NCBI RefSeq assembly: GCF_000143535.2
Contig: NC_037310.1
Coordinates: 62,001-126,000 of the forward strand
Reading direction: 5' to 3'
From: Botrytis cinerea B05.10
Taxonomy: Eukaryota > Ascomycota > Leotiomycetes > Helotiales > Sclerotiniaceae
DNA: 64,000 nt
Within the stretch, counting starts at the first letter, position 1. Every line of letters starts with the position of its first letter. The notes beneath the pieces were generated by a model. It saw only the letters and a program-made list of their open reading frames with translations, did not search any database and was not told where the DNA came from. Shown here piece after piece: positions 20,123-33,513 of this stretch. Both the position numbers and the translations under genes were made by a program.

Positions 20123-20465
20123 TGAAATTAATAATTATTCTTTTAAATACAAAGCTTTATTTTATAATGAAATCTTATTCCTTATATAAATCTTTATTCT
20201 TTATAGAACTCAAGATTCTATTCTATTTAAAGCCCTTTTGAATCCTAAATTTCAAAGTTTCTAATTCCTTGAATCCTAAATTCTAAAGGTTTTATTATAT
20301 AATATTTATTTTATAAATTCTTATCTTTGAAACTAGCCTTTTAAATCATTTCTAATTCTAAATATAATTTCACAAAATGTTTACAAAATTACATTCCTTT
20401 TAATTCCAAACTTGATTTGTTATTCTGTGATTTCTATTGACCTGTTACTAATCCGTTGTAATACA
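20123..20465 (-). repeat. Right (5') LTR of the gypsy relic; MITE-free empty site
   Basis: About 343 bp from TGAAATTAAT to GTTGTAATACA, matching the left LTR in the same orientation. At about 20285-20305 it reads TTTTATTATATAATATTT without any insertion, the empty version of the site occupied by MITE copy 1. Confidence 0.7.
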
Positions 20466-20501
20466 TATTAACAAAAGTTAATTAAATTATATTATAGATT
20501 T

Positions 20502-20984
20502 AATGAATTCGTAGAAGCAAACTAAATGGAAATGTATTTCATGTATTATATAATCATATATCTCTATAATAGGCCATTTTCATATTTACAAATTCATGAA
20601 ACTCCTTCTAATTAATTATAAATAATATATCGATATTAGAGCAGGATTATTCTAACTAATAAAAAAGCTAAATCGTTAATGAATTATAAATAATATATCA
20701 ATACTAAAATAGAATTATTCTAATCAATGAGGAGGCTAAATTATTATAAAAAAATTTAATCTAATATATAATCTTTTGAAGATATATAAACTGATTATTA
20801 AAAATATATTTTATTAGAATTTGTTATATACTTCTCAAATATATTACAATAAAAATCAAAAGTTTAGAAATTAACTTTTATAAAAATTAAAAAATTAAGA
20901 TTAAAATTTTATACATTTTAAAAATAAAAAAAAAAGCTTCTATGAATCTATAGTCTGAAAAATTCTTTTTCTCCAACGACTAGT
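20502..20984 (+). repeat. Dispersed repeat, copy 1 (also at 63185)
   Basis: Shares GAATTCGTAGAAGCAAAC, AAATGGAAATGTA, ATTATATAATCATATATCTC and the closing ATAGTCTGAAAAATTCTTTT with 63185-63810. An inverted motif (GAATTCGTAGAAGC at the left, complement of GCTTCTATGAATC near the right) suggests a DNA transposon. Internally it contains two imperfect tandem copies of about 75 bp (AATTATAAATAATATATC... at 20614 and 20680). It has no coding capacity. Confidence 0.7.
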
Positions 20985-23900
20985 TATTTCAATATATATT
21001 TGAAGTCTCGTAATCTAGAACTATATAAATATATATTGAAAAGTGATTTCATAGATCATTTCAGAAATTAAATAAAAATCAAATAAATTTAATGTATTTA
21101 ATTGTTCTCCTCGGTATATTTTTAGACTAAAATTAACCCCTTACTATTTTATGATACAGTCGTATAGGAAGGCTGACTAAAGCGCTTTGATTTGTTGGCG
21201 GAAATGGTTTCAATATCTTTGATCTAAATGTACTTTTCACTTTTCTTTGGTTATCTCCACTGAATTTCGATGACCATAATTTACATATTAAGACATTTAT
21301 TTTCTGATAAAGGCTTCAAATTTCAGCGGATGAGGTATCCAAGAAGATCTGAGGGTTAAAAGTTTGATCTTATTATTATTCCACATCCGCAAAGTGAATA
21401 TAAAACTGAGGCCTAAACCACAGTCACATTGTATATAGCATCTATAGAGGAATTGACAATGACGTCGCAGTCGAAGGGATTAAGTCAAGACGGCATTGTT
21501 CATACAACGAAAACCTGGCCTATACACAATAACCGAGAAAGCGATATAGAATGTGAGAGATTGCATACAGGCACGACAAATACATTTCTTGCTAGATCAC
21601 CAGACGATGACTTAAAATTTAATTGAGCTAGTCCGGGAGATTAGGATATCGTGATGAAAACCCCAGAACAGAAACGATTATCAAAAAAAAAACCTCAATT
21701 CAGATACATAGATACCATCAAATAGAAGGGTCAGAAGACCCGCGTAAGAACAATTCCATCTTTCCCCTTCAATTTTATATCCATCATCTTTTCTCTTACC
21801 CATCCCTTCTTCTCCTCTACCCTCCTCCAAAACGATACTGAATTCAAACGTTGTCGTTACCCAATCATCACTTTCCCATTACAGATCTATACAGATGTTC
21901 TGCTGACTGAACATTCCAAGGAATTCTACTCCGTTTCATTTCAGGGTTATTCCTGGTTTTAGTCATAGTACTCTCGAGTTGCTCCGGTAAATAAAAAAAA
22001 AGACAAACTCAACATATCTTGCTATAGAGCAGCCCCCCTCACTCCTCGGCTTCACTTCCCTCCTTTTATCTCTCTTATGAACACTGCTCTAAGCTGTAGC
22101 TCCAGCCGAAATATCTTCTAGCTATCTATATTCCCTTATCTTTTAGTGAGATTTAGAGTTCATTCTAAATAGATTAGTCTATTTAGACTAGCCAGGCTGC
22201 TAAACAACATAATTCGTCCGACGCTAACATTCCAAGGTGCTATTACCTATTAAAACCACTAGACGTTCAATTATCACGCTACTCGTCATCAACTACGTCA
22301 GAGCCTCGCATCAAAATTTCAATCGTTTTTTTGCATGTCTGTCATAGAAAAATGGATTTTATTGTAATGAACCTGGTTACCATTGGACCAGCCACATCCC
22401 TCAGGGCCCTGGCATCAAGCTAATAACATGTTATATGCCTATTCAGGGTAGAACCTTCTTCTGTCATCCTATCTATTATATAAGTCCGTTCCCCGCAATC
22501 TTTTCAAGATTTAAATACTGCGTTTCCTTCTCTCTTTCTTGCTTCTCTATTTGATATATCGTAATCTTTAAAATTGTTTAACCGTGTAGTCACATCGTCA
22601 TATCCCGTGAATTCATGGCATTATCGCATATCCAAACAAAGTTATTTTAAGGCACCGGCTCCTTGAGCCAATCTCTCTACGTTTCGCCTTGTTTTTGCTC
22701 GTTTGTCTCTTTTATGGAACGTACATTTAGCATATCCTAGTCCTTATATGATTTTCAAAAACACATCAAACAATATCATCTCTCCGGTTCTTTTTTTTTC
22801 CTTTCGATTCTCTTTCACTGCATGTGGCTTAGCCCCAGGATCTCCAATAATTCTTATCTTTAAGCTTAAATCTAACATCAGATCGCCTGGGCTGATATAA
22901 CCATCATACCGTACCATAATGCACTATATTAGACTTCTATCTATAGACTAGACAAATCCAGAAAACCCCAAACGTGATCGAATTAGCCCGACCGCGCCGC
23001 GCCATACTATTCCCGCCCTCTGCATCGCGCCCGAGTCCGGGAAACGCAGTCTGGATAAGCTCTAATGCGTTGAGCGGTTATGCGGGTGGGTTTCTCGGCG
23101 CCCTCGCCTGCTCTAAACTTCCGCTTCGTCACTCAGCCCACCACTGTCTCTTTCCGCAATAAGTTGAGAGGTCATAACCCCAATCGATAGACTGAGACGC
23201 TACTATACTATATGTATTATCGACATTTTAATACTATAACCTTATTACTCAATCATAATTGAACTATCAATAAATATAGTTTCCAGCAATGGAGACTATA
23301 GTCCTATGGTCAAAGATTCTAACCTCTGAATCGAATCAAATCATAATTTGGATTGCTAATTCAAGCTTATTTTATATCTTAAAACTCCGATTGTCAAACT
23401 ACAACCCAAATAATCAAAAATACTCTGCTTATAAGTAATATAATAGTACTAAATTCCTAGTTACGACTATCGTATATAACTTTAAAAAGGCAACGTATAG
23501 TATAATAGAACCTAGTTATATCGGATTTTCTTCTTAAATTTACTAATTTTTCTACGACTATACTACAAATCCTTTTTATACTATATTCTAAACAACTTTC
23601 TATCAATTCCAATATGAAAATATTCTACTATATTAATATAAAGTCCTCTGAATTATACAAATCTATATCTAGAACTTCTATCTTGCTTATAATATTTTGC
23701 TATAAAAGAATTACAAGAACAGAATGTAAGATATCCTTAGAATCTAAAACTATAGAATTACAATCTGATTACTTTTATATATTAGTTACGTACATATATG
23801 ATTGCTGATATATACACACAATCGCATCACAATTGAATATGTTTCATAAAAATATTAAGCTCTATATATATAGTTGTTTTAATGACTTATCTCTTTATAT

Positions 23901-24264
23901 CAAAAACCAGATTATATCGGATTTGATTGATCGAATTTTTCAATCCGGTATAACCATGCTCTACTGTATATCACATCATATCACATCAAGAAGACAAATT
24001 GATCTAAAGAAGCAATGGTATATATCATTCAAATCCTCTGTACTTTTCCGCTCCATTCCGGCAGCCGACATTTGATCTAACAGATGTTTGCCCCCAACCC
24101 CAGCTCCGCCCACCCCCAACCAGTTTTTCCCATCCTCATCTGTCTATCAAGGATCAAGACACCAAAATAAGACAATCATTAATGTGGTAATAAAGCATGA
24201 TACATAATCATATAATTACCCAATCCTAAACGCCATTGTTCCCTATCCCTTGACCTTGTAACAT
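20985..24264. other. Gene-free transition zone
   Basis: 3.3 kb downstream of the permease gene (which is on the minus strand). Composition moves from AT-rich to mixed and back (23.2-24.0 kb is AT-rich). The open frames (60-80 codons) have no domains, signal peptides or splice context I trust. Confidence 0.5.
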
Positions 24265-26206
24265 TTAACACATGGTCTTGTAAGCTCTCTTCCACGCAGG
24301 CCACGAAGCCTTCTCAAGGCGATCTTGTTCGATTAATGCGGGAGTATCAAGATCTCTCTTTCCTGTATCCAAATCCATATCCTTTGCCTTCATGAATGGT
24401 GTTTTATACCATAACTTGTAAGGAATGTAAAACGCCAAGACAACTGGAGCCGCCAAATACGCAAGGAAGAAACTTTTTGCAATATCAGTTGAGGACATTG
24501 ATGCATATCCAATTGGCCAAATAGCTGTCCAGAATTGAGCGATGAGTACGAGACAGTTAAGAATGAATCCGATCCATGAACCGATAATTCCGACTTGGGA
24601 CGTGAAGGCTAATTCGTCAAGGGTGTGACCTTGTGCTTTCCATGCGGCGCGGAATCGGATGTGTGCGAGGCAGATGGATCCCCATGTGAAGAGGGAGGAA
24701 AGACCGGAAAGGGAGTAAAGCCAGTTAAGAGCTAAGGCGGCGGTGTTTGGTCCACCAGCTACGACGTAGCAGAGGAGACCGATAACTGAAGAGAAAATGA
24801 TAGAAAAGAGAGGACGTCCTTTGCGATCAATATAGGCAAGGAACTTTGGTGCCTGACCTTGTTCCGCAAGAGCGGCAAGTGTACGGGAGGAACCGTAGAT
24901 GGAGGAGTTTCCGACTGAAAGAACAGAGATGAGAATAACAACGTTCATGATCGAAGGAAGAACGCCAATTCTAGCATTGTTGATAGCGATAACGAATGGG
25001 GAGGCCTTAGCATCAGTGGAGCTGGATCCCAAGAGTCGCTGATCTCCGTATGGTACAAGAACACTGACTAAGGTCAAGGCAACCATGTAAAAGAGACAGA
25101 TACGCCAGAAAACTTGCTTGATGGCAGTTGGAAGAGTTTTACGTGGGTTAGCGGTTTCAGCTGCTGCTAAACCAACAAGCTCAGTACCAGCGAAAGAAAA
25201 TGCAGCTGTAACAAATACAGAGCAGAGACCCTTGAAACCGTTGTTGAAGGCACCGGATACAATTTGCATAGGAGTTCCATCAGCGTTCTGGTTTGACGGA
25301 TCGTCATAGCCAGCATACGTGGATGGAACAGTATTGGGATACCAATAACGAGCTCCGATATATTCTCCGCCTCCGACTTGACCTCCAGTGTTGAGAACAA
25401 TGCCAAGAATGATGAATCCAATGACTGCAGCGATCTTGATGATCGAGAAGATGAACTCGGCCTCTCCATAACCTTTGACACCAAAGAAGTTGATCGCAAC
25501 AATAACTACGAAGAAAATCGTAACCCAAGCAGCCGCATTAGTGTTAGCTGCACCAGGCCAATATTCTAAAGTAATTGAAGCAGCGACGATTTCCAGAGGC
25601 AAGACGACAAGCCATTGAATAGCATAATTCCATCCCATTGCAAACCCCCACGCAGGGTCGATGAATCGTGTAGAGTAAGCAGAGAAGGATCCAGAGACAG
25701 GGAAAACGACAGCCATTTCTCCCAATGCGTGAACAGTGCAGAACAACATTATACCGATGATACCATATGCGATGATGAGGGAAGCTGGTCCACCGCTTGA
25801 CAAAGCAGCTCCAGATGTGACGAAAAGACCAGTACCTATTGGTAGCACCATTAGCATTTGTATTCATTGTTTTGAATCTACGTCACGCAAGATGGCTTCA
25901 CATACCGATAGAACCACCAATTGCAATCATCTGCAAATGACGGGGTTTTAATTCTCTAGCCAAACCAGAGTTTGCAGTGGCTTCAGCAGCAGCTCTGTGA
26001 TCAAACCCTGAGACATTTGATTCGAGTCCATCGAGACCTCTTTGACTTGGTTTAGTCACAGCAGCATTAGGATCTCTCTTGAAGCTGTCGACAAATCTTG
26101 TTGACCAAGGTGCCTTTGTATCTGCCATATATGCCTCTCGACTGCCAGTATGAGTGGTAGTGAGAGGGGGATTACCCTTTTCGGAATCATATTTTGGTTC
26201 CTCCAT
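24265..26206 (-). CDS. Amino-acid permease, yeast amino-acid transporter (YAT) family
   Basis: Two exons (26206..25906 and 25835..24265, intron 70 bp) give 623 residues. The hydrophilic N-terminus is followed by RHLQMIAIGGSIGTGLFVTSG, the first membrane segment and substrate loop of the APC/YAT family. The intron falls inside that motif and splicing is needed to form it. Further family marks are FPVSGSFSAYSTRFIDPAWGFA, the FAGTELVGLAAAE segment and GNSSIYGSSRTL. About twelve membrane spans and a cytosolic tail ending AWKRAYKTMC complete the usual architecture and length. The role is proton-coupled amino-acid uptake at the plasma membrane, of Gap1/general permease type. Exact substrate range cannot be read from sequence. 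It lies alone next to the gene-free zone. Confidence 0.93.
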
Positions 26207-28749
26207 TATATCGAAAGACGAGAGGTGATTGTGCCGAGTGCTATTTGCTGTTGATATCCGAAGGTATCAATTATTAAATATGACAGTGAATGCGAAAAAG
26301 AAGAAAAATGACTGCTCAACAACTTGAGTACCCGACTCAAATAACCTTCTCGGGGTAATTTGTATTATGGTAGATGAAGAAAGGGAGGGAGGGGATCTAG
26401 CAGTACAGTGGGAAATGCAGCTTCTATATCACCTTTCTCGAGGGAACCCCAATCTACTTGATCAACATAGCTTATACCTAGAAGAGAAAGCGTGTTTACC
26501 GGAAAGATTTCCACTTAAGATGCATCCACTTGCAGTTTTCCCATGAATCCACACTAAACCACACCTCTTACCCTTCACCCCTCCACCCGATCTCCAGATA
26601 TACCTATTTTGTCGGGCCCAGCTAACAAATTGGTCCACCCAAGATGCTTAGCAACCAATACTAAGATATTAGCTATCTCTCAAGTCCTTGAATTATTCAA
26701 GGATAATGTTTCTAGTCTCTTATTTCCATTGCTTCTCTAAGCTCGCTCATTCTCTTGCTTCTTGACAGGCTGTCTTTGGCTGCACACTGACTGACATGGA
26801 ATTTTTATGACACAATGCCATCTCTAAACACGACTAAGATCTACCTCCACATTTTGCCACGTCGAATCAAATCTGAAGGATTCTCAAGGATACAACCTTG
26901 CAGACTTCGAAAGGATTTAATTAATGCACGACGGTAAAGGCTTGGTTGGGTTTATTGTGGGTATGGAGAAGAGGCCGCGTGAAACTCGGATATTAGTGCT
27001 TGTGACATTAGAGATAAGAATGGCTGGATTTAAAATAAATTGGACCGATTGGTTGACATAAGAAATATCATGTGATGAAACCTAAAAGAACATTATTTCC
27101 GTATGCAAAAGGATTCAAGGTTAAAAGGTCAAGGGTGAAGGGGATCAACAGCTTTGAAGTCGTTCATCAGTGGTTCGTGGACGTTTGATGGTCTTAAGAG
27201 GCGTTCTCGAAGGCGTTCACGGAAGGCTGTTCGAGGGGCGTTACATCCGATGTTGCCGAGAAGAATGAAGGTTTCTGTTGTTCGAAAACCTTCTCTGCAG
27301 AGAAGAAGGCTTACGTCAAACGTCATATGTGTATCATACTATTTAAACCACTGCGATATCAGCAGACAGACTTGGATATTGCCCATTGGATATCCTTTCT
27401 CATAGCATTCAAGCTAATCCCGTGGCCGATAGTTCGTAACTTCCCCCTCTCCAAGCAAAATCCATCGGGCCAAGATTCATCTCGGCCTTCAATCCAGACT
27501 TTTTGGAAGACCGACTACCAATGAACTTCCCCAGGAAGTCCACTTTTCCATACGACACTAACCACTCAAGAGCTAGTATCTCCGACCCAGAAAAACTAAC
27601 TCTTGATAAGCTCTTAGTCTCTCAGGCATCATCAAAAGCAGCCGCCCTCTCTCTTCCCAACCCGCCATTATCTATCAGTGGAGCTTCGTCGTCTCTTCCC
27701 CAACTCAAACCTCGTATCCACTCAACGGGCAAACACTGATAACAAACTGGATCAACAATGCTCCCCACGCAGAATTCGGCGAGACCGACCTGATTTATTT
27801 TGCCTATCTAATCTATCAAACTTTATCGAAACAGCAGGGCCCTCACTGATATCAGATACCAACCCGCACAGATATTTAAAGAAACAATTTTGTAAATACC
27901 AAACCTCATCGCCTAACAATCCTAACAATCAACAGTCGCATTTACATGGATATGGCACAACGTCGAGATTTGGCACCACGCGCATTCTGTACCTCATTTT
28001 GCAGTTAGTGATTTCGTTGAATCTTTTAATGAGAATCCAACAATAAGACTATACAATTTTATTAAAATCAAGTCGAATTAATTATGGCCTTCTAAATTAA
28101 GACGAGATGTTTTTGTTTTAATCTCTGCTAAAAGCCTCAAAAAGCAAGCCCCTTCATTTCTCGCTTCTGATTGGCACTCAAATGGACACTCAGATTTATT
28201 CATCGGTGTTCTAATCTCTCTTTAATTTCAAATTCACCCTGCAGTAAATTCATTGGATGGCTTGACGAATGCGGATTCCCAATACGACCTCATGAATTCT
28301 CAGGCTATCGGTGTTCTTGCAATCCACATGTGTACTCCGTACATTTTCATATATAACTTCACTGATAAGACACCGACGATGATCATGATACTAACAAAAA
28401 GGTGACGAATCCACGGATGATTTCCTCTGCATAACGCCTCAATCTTTACACAGAGCCCATTATATATATATAGTGCAGTGTTCCTGCCGTATGTATGCAA
28501 GTCATAAGTAATTTAATGTACAAAGTATAATTACTTCTAAATTACGCCTTACCCGAAGCCTCCCGAAACAACTGATAACGATTTCCGAGTATGGACGTTC
28601 CGTCGGGTGAAGGTGACGTATCTAACTGTTGGAAATCCCACGTCGGGAAACCTTAACTTTTTCGCCTTCCTAACTAATCTCTAACTATCACATCTCCAGC
28701 GGTTATAGACCCGGTCGACTAAAGTCATGAAATTACCCCCTTCTCCAAA
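26207..28749. other. Intergenic, promoter side of the permease
   Basis: 2.5 kb between the permease start and the ABC transporter stop, with both genes on the minus strand. Open frames at 27.1-28.0 kb overlap one another without domains. TATATATATAG occurs at about 28461-28471. I see no gene. Confidence 0.45.
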
Positions 28750-31700
28750 TTATGAATCATACAATTCCCTAAACGCGTCCTCCTTCTCCATTAATTCCCC
28801 AAATCGTCCACTCTCTACCACCTCTCCATTCCCCAACAATACAATGCGGTCAAAATCCGCAATTGTATCCAATCGATGCGCAACAGCCAGAATCGTACAC
28901 CCCTCAAAAACCTCCCTAATAACCCTTTGCATCAATTTATCCGTTTCGCTATCCACACTGCTCGTCGCTTCATCCAATACAATAATTCTTCCTCCTCTTA
29001 AAATGGCTCTCGCTAAACAGAATAATTGCCGTTGACCGTGTGAGAAGAATTCCGTATCGAGTTGCGCATCTAATCCTCCTTTAGAGGAAATGAGAGACCA
29101 GAGTTGTACTTTTTCTAGCGCAGAGATTATTTGAAGGTCGGTGTGAACACTGTACGGATCGGCGTTTGTTCGGATAGTACTGCGTAAGAAAAAGGGATCC
29201 TGAGGAACAGCATTCAAGCGTGCCCGTACCGTTTGTCGAGGGATTGTGCTGATATCTATACCATCAACAAGAATGGAACTTCCGGGATGAAGTTCCAACA
29301 TGCGGAAAAGAGCTGCGACGAGAGAACTCTTGCCACTTCCACTTCTACCGCAAAGCCCAATTTTCTCTCCAGGATTTATAGAGAGGTTAAGATCATGGAT
29401 TACCGGGACTGATGTTGATGTATAAGACGCTTTTACATTTTTGAATTCAATAGCTCCAAATGCTGGCCAATTTTCTGGCACAGTTTCAACTTCGGATGGT
29501 AAGTTCTCGCTTACAGTTGTTGCAGCGAAATTCTTAAGACGAGACACTGCCCCAACGGCTGTTTCCATAAGGGTCCATTCCTTGATAATCAGAGTGAGTG
29601 ATTGGTTAAAAGTCATAACGTTCAAAAGAGCAAGACCAACATAGCCCGGGCTAATATCGGTTCGAAGTTTGACAATGAGCACCATGAGAATTACTGCAAG
29701 GGCTGTAACGAGAAGATCGAGGACAAGACCTAGCCAGCGTTGAATACAGAACAGAAGGTAATAGGGCTTTTGAGATGTGTCTAACAATGCAAGATTTTGC
29801 TCGCGAAAAATTTCGGTCCAACCAAAAGCTCGGATGGTAGTTAGACCACTAAGAGTTTCGATAAAATGGGAGTACAAAGGGGATTTTGCTTCTAGGTCTA
29901 AGAGGCGCATTTGGCGAGATGTCCTGAGATAGAATTTTTGCAGCACTATTTTTCGGTCAGCAATCACTCACATAAGAAGATGTGTGTCGACTTACCCCAG
30001 ACTGTTAGACCGATAACCGGAATAGTTGCGGCAAAATACCCCGCAGATAGAGACATTAGGATAGCTCCCATCAATGCTTGCACAATGGACAATGAGAGAT
30101 CAACCATTGCATACGGAAGGTCTCCATCAATTATAGACATGTCTTGACTGAATCTGAGTCTGAAGTTAGTAAGATTCCGATAGTACAACCCAAGTACATA
30201 CCTATTCGTAGTCGTTCCAGTATCTGTGGCGGTGAAGAAAGAAAGAGGTGCTCCCATCACGGAATCCAGCAACCTCTGGTGAAGGACTCTTGCACTTTTC
30301 GGCATCATATACAACATCAAATGGAAAATGTTTGCCACGAATCCAATCAAGGCAACAGCAGATAGCATTCCATATATTCCAAGCCAGTATGGGTTTGCTC
30401 TATTGCCTTCAACAGCGACAGCTCGAGTCCAGTAAGTCAGAGCAATTTCCGGTAATTTCGATGCTGCTCCAAATATGAAGACAAGGAGGAAAAAGATTCC
30501 GGTTGGTACCCATCCAATAGAGGCAAAATAATATCTGTATACTGAAGCATCACCAGTTTGTCGATTCAAATCTGCTACTTCATTCATGAGATCATCATTT
30601 TCGACAGTTGCGAATGGACTTTGCTTCTGGGTCGTCTCCTTCGTATCAACTTCTCCGGTGTCACCTTCCTCTGATCTATGTCGAGTCTCCAAATTCTCCA
30701 CATAGCCACCAGTAGTCTTTAAATAATCAAAGGTACCTTGTTCGATGATCTGACTTGATTGATCCAATACGATGATACAATCTGAATATGCTAACCTGTG
30801 AACGGCGTGAGTGACGAGAAGAACAGTGGTTCCCATTTCGTGGAAAAGTCCTTGTTTTCCGAAAAGTCTTTTGAAAACCTGCTCTTCTGTTTCTGAATCA
30901 AGCCCAGAGAACACGTCGTCAAGAATGATGAATTCATTCTTGGCGTAAACCGCTCTTGCAAGTGCGAGTCGTTGTTTTTGACCGCCGCTTAGAGAGATAC
31001 CTCCACTTCCTACACGAGTAGCTATGATTTCGTCAGTGCACTCGAATTTTCAAATTTTGAGAAAGCAGAAGAGAATTGTGAAACCGCACTCCTCTATGAC
31101 AAGCACAAGCAAGACATTGAAAAGAGTCAAAAATGAATTTAACCGAGAAGAGCTTACCACTTCCATTAGGCAAAATCGCGATGTCATGCTCCAAAGCGCA
31201 AGCTCGAACAACCTGATCATACCAAGGAGAGTCAAAGGTTGTTGGACCTAAAATGTTGTCTTGAATGGTCCCATTCTGAATCCATGGACTTTGTTCAACG
31301 TACGCCGTTCTAGCGGTCTTGGCATAGATGAAGCCCTTTGACGAAGGCGTTTCACCAAGTAATCCTTTGAGTAGAGTACTCTTTCCGCAGCCTACAGGAC
31401 CAATGATAAAAAGCGATTGAGAACATGGTAGCGTAAAACTAAAGTCATTTATCACAGGACGAGCGTCCTGACTCCAAGCAAAGCTAGCATTCTGGGCAAT
31501 AATCATTGCTGAAGGATTTAATGCAGGTGACATGTCTTTCAGTTCGATACCTTGGCTAGAATCGCTGGTGGTGTCTGATGATTGAGATCCTGACAATGGC
31601 AGACGATGGTCTTTTCGTGCATCCGATAACATGAAAGTTTGAATTCTATCAAAACAAGCAACGGCAGAGTTAATTTGAGGTATTGTCCTCACTAATGTAT

Positions 31701-33513
31701 TCATTGGGTCTGCTAAGAGAGCAATAAGAGATAGCGATGTGTATGCTGTCGAGGTACTCAATGTACGACCGGTAACATTGGCTGAGATCACAAACACCGT
31801 GAATGTAACTAGCGGCGCTATGATAGCAGTACCGTTTGCTAGACCACAAGTTAGACGGAAGTTCCGGGTGACTGACATAAAACACCATACCTAAGAAAAC
31901 ACGACCACAAAGAAGCCTTCTGAATAATTGAGAAAGGTATACTTCTTTCACACGAAGAGATTGAACCATGTTAGTGAGAGATTCGGTAAACCCTAACATC
32001 TTTACAGCCTGCGTAGACTTTTAGCAAACTGTACATAAAGATTTTTAAAAGATCTGACCTTCATGGACCCTAACATAGAAGTTGTTATGTCTATGCGCGT
32101 TTGGATACCCCTGATCCAAATCTTTTGTGCGTTGCCCATCCAATTCGCCATAAGAAGAATGCTTGCAGTGCACAATAAAGCAACGGAGAAAGGAGCCAAG
32201 AAAGGCAGACCAAGTTGCCGATAAAGCAAATACATTGCGATGCCTAACTCTATTGGAACTGCCCATAGCTCGTGTATATTTGTAAATCCTTCACAGATTG
32301 TACCTGTAAGAAATGTAAGCAATGTTTACATAGGCCGTGAAGAATTTATTACTGGTATCATTTGCCATCAAAGTGACGGCAACCGACTCATCAAGAGCGG
32401 TAATACTCAAGTCAACAGTTTTTGCATATATCAAGCTTACTAATGAACCTCGTACAGCCGTGTTGAAACGATATGCCATGTGGTAATAGGCCCCATTGAA
32501 AACGGCCAATCCTAGGAAGACAAGGCCAAATGCTCCAGTCAAACTCCATCCTATGCTATCAGGCTGGCTTGGGTCGTTCGCGAAACCAACGGTTCTTTCT
32601 AGTAAGAAAGGCTGTGTATATTTGAAACCGGTTGTGCAAAGTCGAGGTACAATCCCAAGAGCAAATGCTCCACGTGTAGCTTTCAATGTTGACCAAAGCA
32701 AAGAATACGATCCGGTTTGATTGCTTGCATCCCACGTGCTCCTTGCTCTGGAGTACAAGTAATTTGAGCTCATTTCCTCACCAATGGGATACAAGTCTTC
32801 GTTTTTTATAACCCGTTGAAAACCGGTGGTCATGAGGGTATTCAACCACCAAAAGAAGCTGCGACTATAAATACCACTAGTAGTCTCTGGTGATGTGTTT
32901 CGATATCTGTCAAGTAGAATGTGACGCTTTTCCATCGCCTCGACAATGATGACCATGATTTTAACGCCAAGAGCACTAGTGAAGACTGCAGCAGTTGGAT
33001 TGTTTGCATGAACTAACCAAAGTGACCTTGCCCTGGCTATATCGAAAGGCAACGTAAGCAAAAGCCATACATTGATGAGAGCAGACGGCCTGACAGAGTG
33101 GAGATGCTCAAGATGTGATAAAGCAAACAAGGCGAGGGCATCTACAAGTAGAAGAGCGGCAGCAGGTATTGTTGCACGTGTCTTCAATGTTGACGTTGTA
33201 GTATTCATAACTAAATAAACCGTTTGCATGACTGTGAAAACTCCTAAGAACATCTGTGGTAGCATTAGTTTTCATTTCATCTCGCTTGAATAATCAATCG
33301 TACCAATTTATTGCTATGCAAAAAGCTAGAATTGACTTTTCTAGGTTGACCATGAAGCATCCATATTCGAATTGGTAGTAAGAGAAGTAAGATGACTGAT
33401 GGTACAATTGAAAGAATAACATCTTCGAATAGTGGAGTAAAGTCAAATCCCACGGACTTGGCTGGACCGAAGTCATTGATAGGGACATCAAGACTGGAAG
33501 TGTTACTCGACAT
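28750..33513 (-). CDS. ABC transporter, ABCC/MRP subfamily full transporter
   Basis: Eight exons: 33513..33304, 33253..32353, 32303..32059, 31999..31943, 31890..31158, 31021..30202, 30153..29996 and 29945..28750. The result is 1,439 residues, a normal ABCC length. The order is an N-terminal membrane region, TMD1, NBD1, TMD2, NBD2. NBD1 has Walker A GPVGCGKST (635-643), signature LSGGQKQR (from 726) and Walker B FIILDD (746-751), with Asp where a catalytic Glu is usual. NBD2 has Walker A GRSGSGKSS (about 1241-1249), signature FSHGQRQ (about 1342-1348), Walker B IIVLDE and an H-loop AVAHRLD. The asymmetric ATP sites are typical of ABCC proteins. It probably exports conjugates or xenobiotics at the vacuolar or plasma membrane. 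The start at 33513 (MSSNTSSLDV) is preferred to an upstream in-frame ATG that adds a second hydrophobic leader. Confidence 0.92.

Larger units (their letters stand above)
10785..20465 (-). mobile_element. Nested, RIP-inactivated Ty3/gypsy retrotransposon
   Basis: Two direct repeats of about 320-345 bp (10785-11542 with a MITE inside, and 20123-20465) enclose minus-strand relics of gag (about 19.3-19.7 kb), reverse transcriptase and RNase H (14.8-15.9 kb) and integrase zinc domain (about 13.7-13.96 kb), the gypsy gene order. Removing five later insertions with their target duplications (438+2, 438+2, 1854+2, 166+5 and 100+8 bp) from the 9,681-bp span leaves 6,666 bp, a typical gypsy length. 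The insertions do not break the domain order. I did not find matching target-site duplications around the outer LTR ends. No open frame is intact, so the element is dead. Confidence 0.7.

Noticed and set aside
10785..20465. Target-site duplication around the gypsy LTRs
   Set aside because: The bases outside 10785 (ACCCG) and 20465 (TATTA) do not match. They may have been lost to mutation, or the boundary may be off by several bases.
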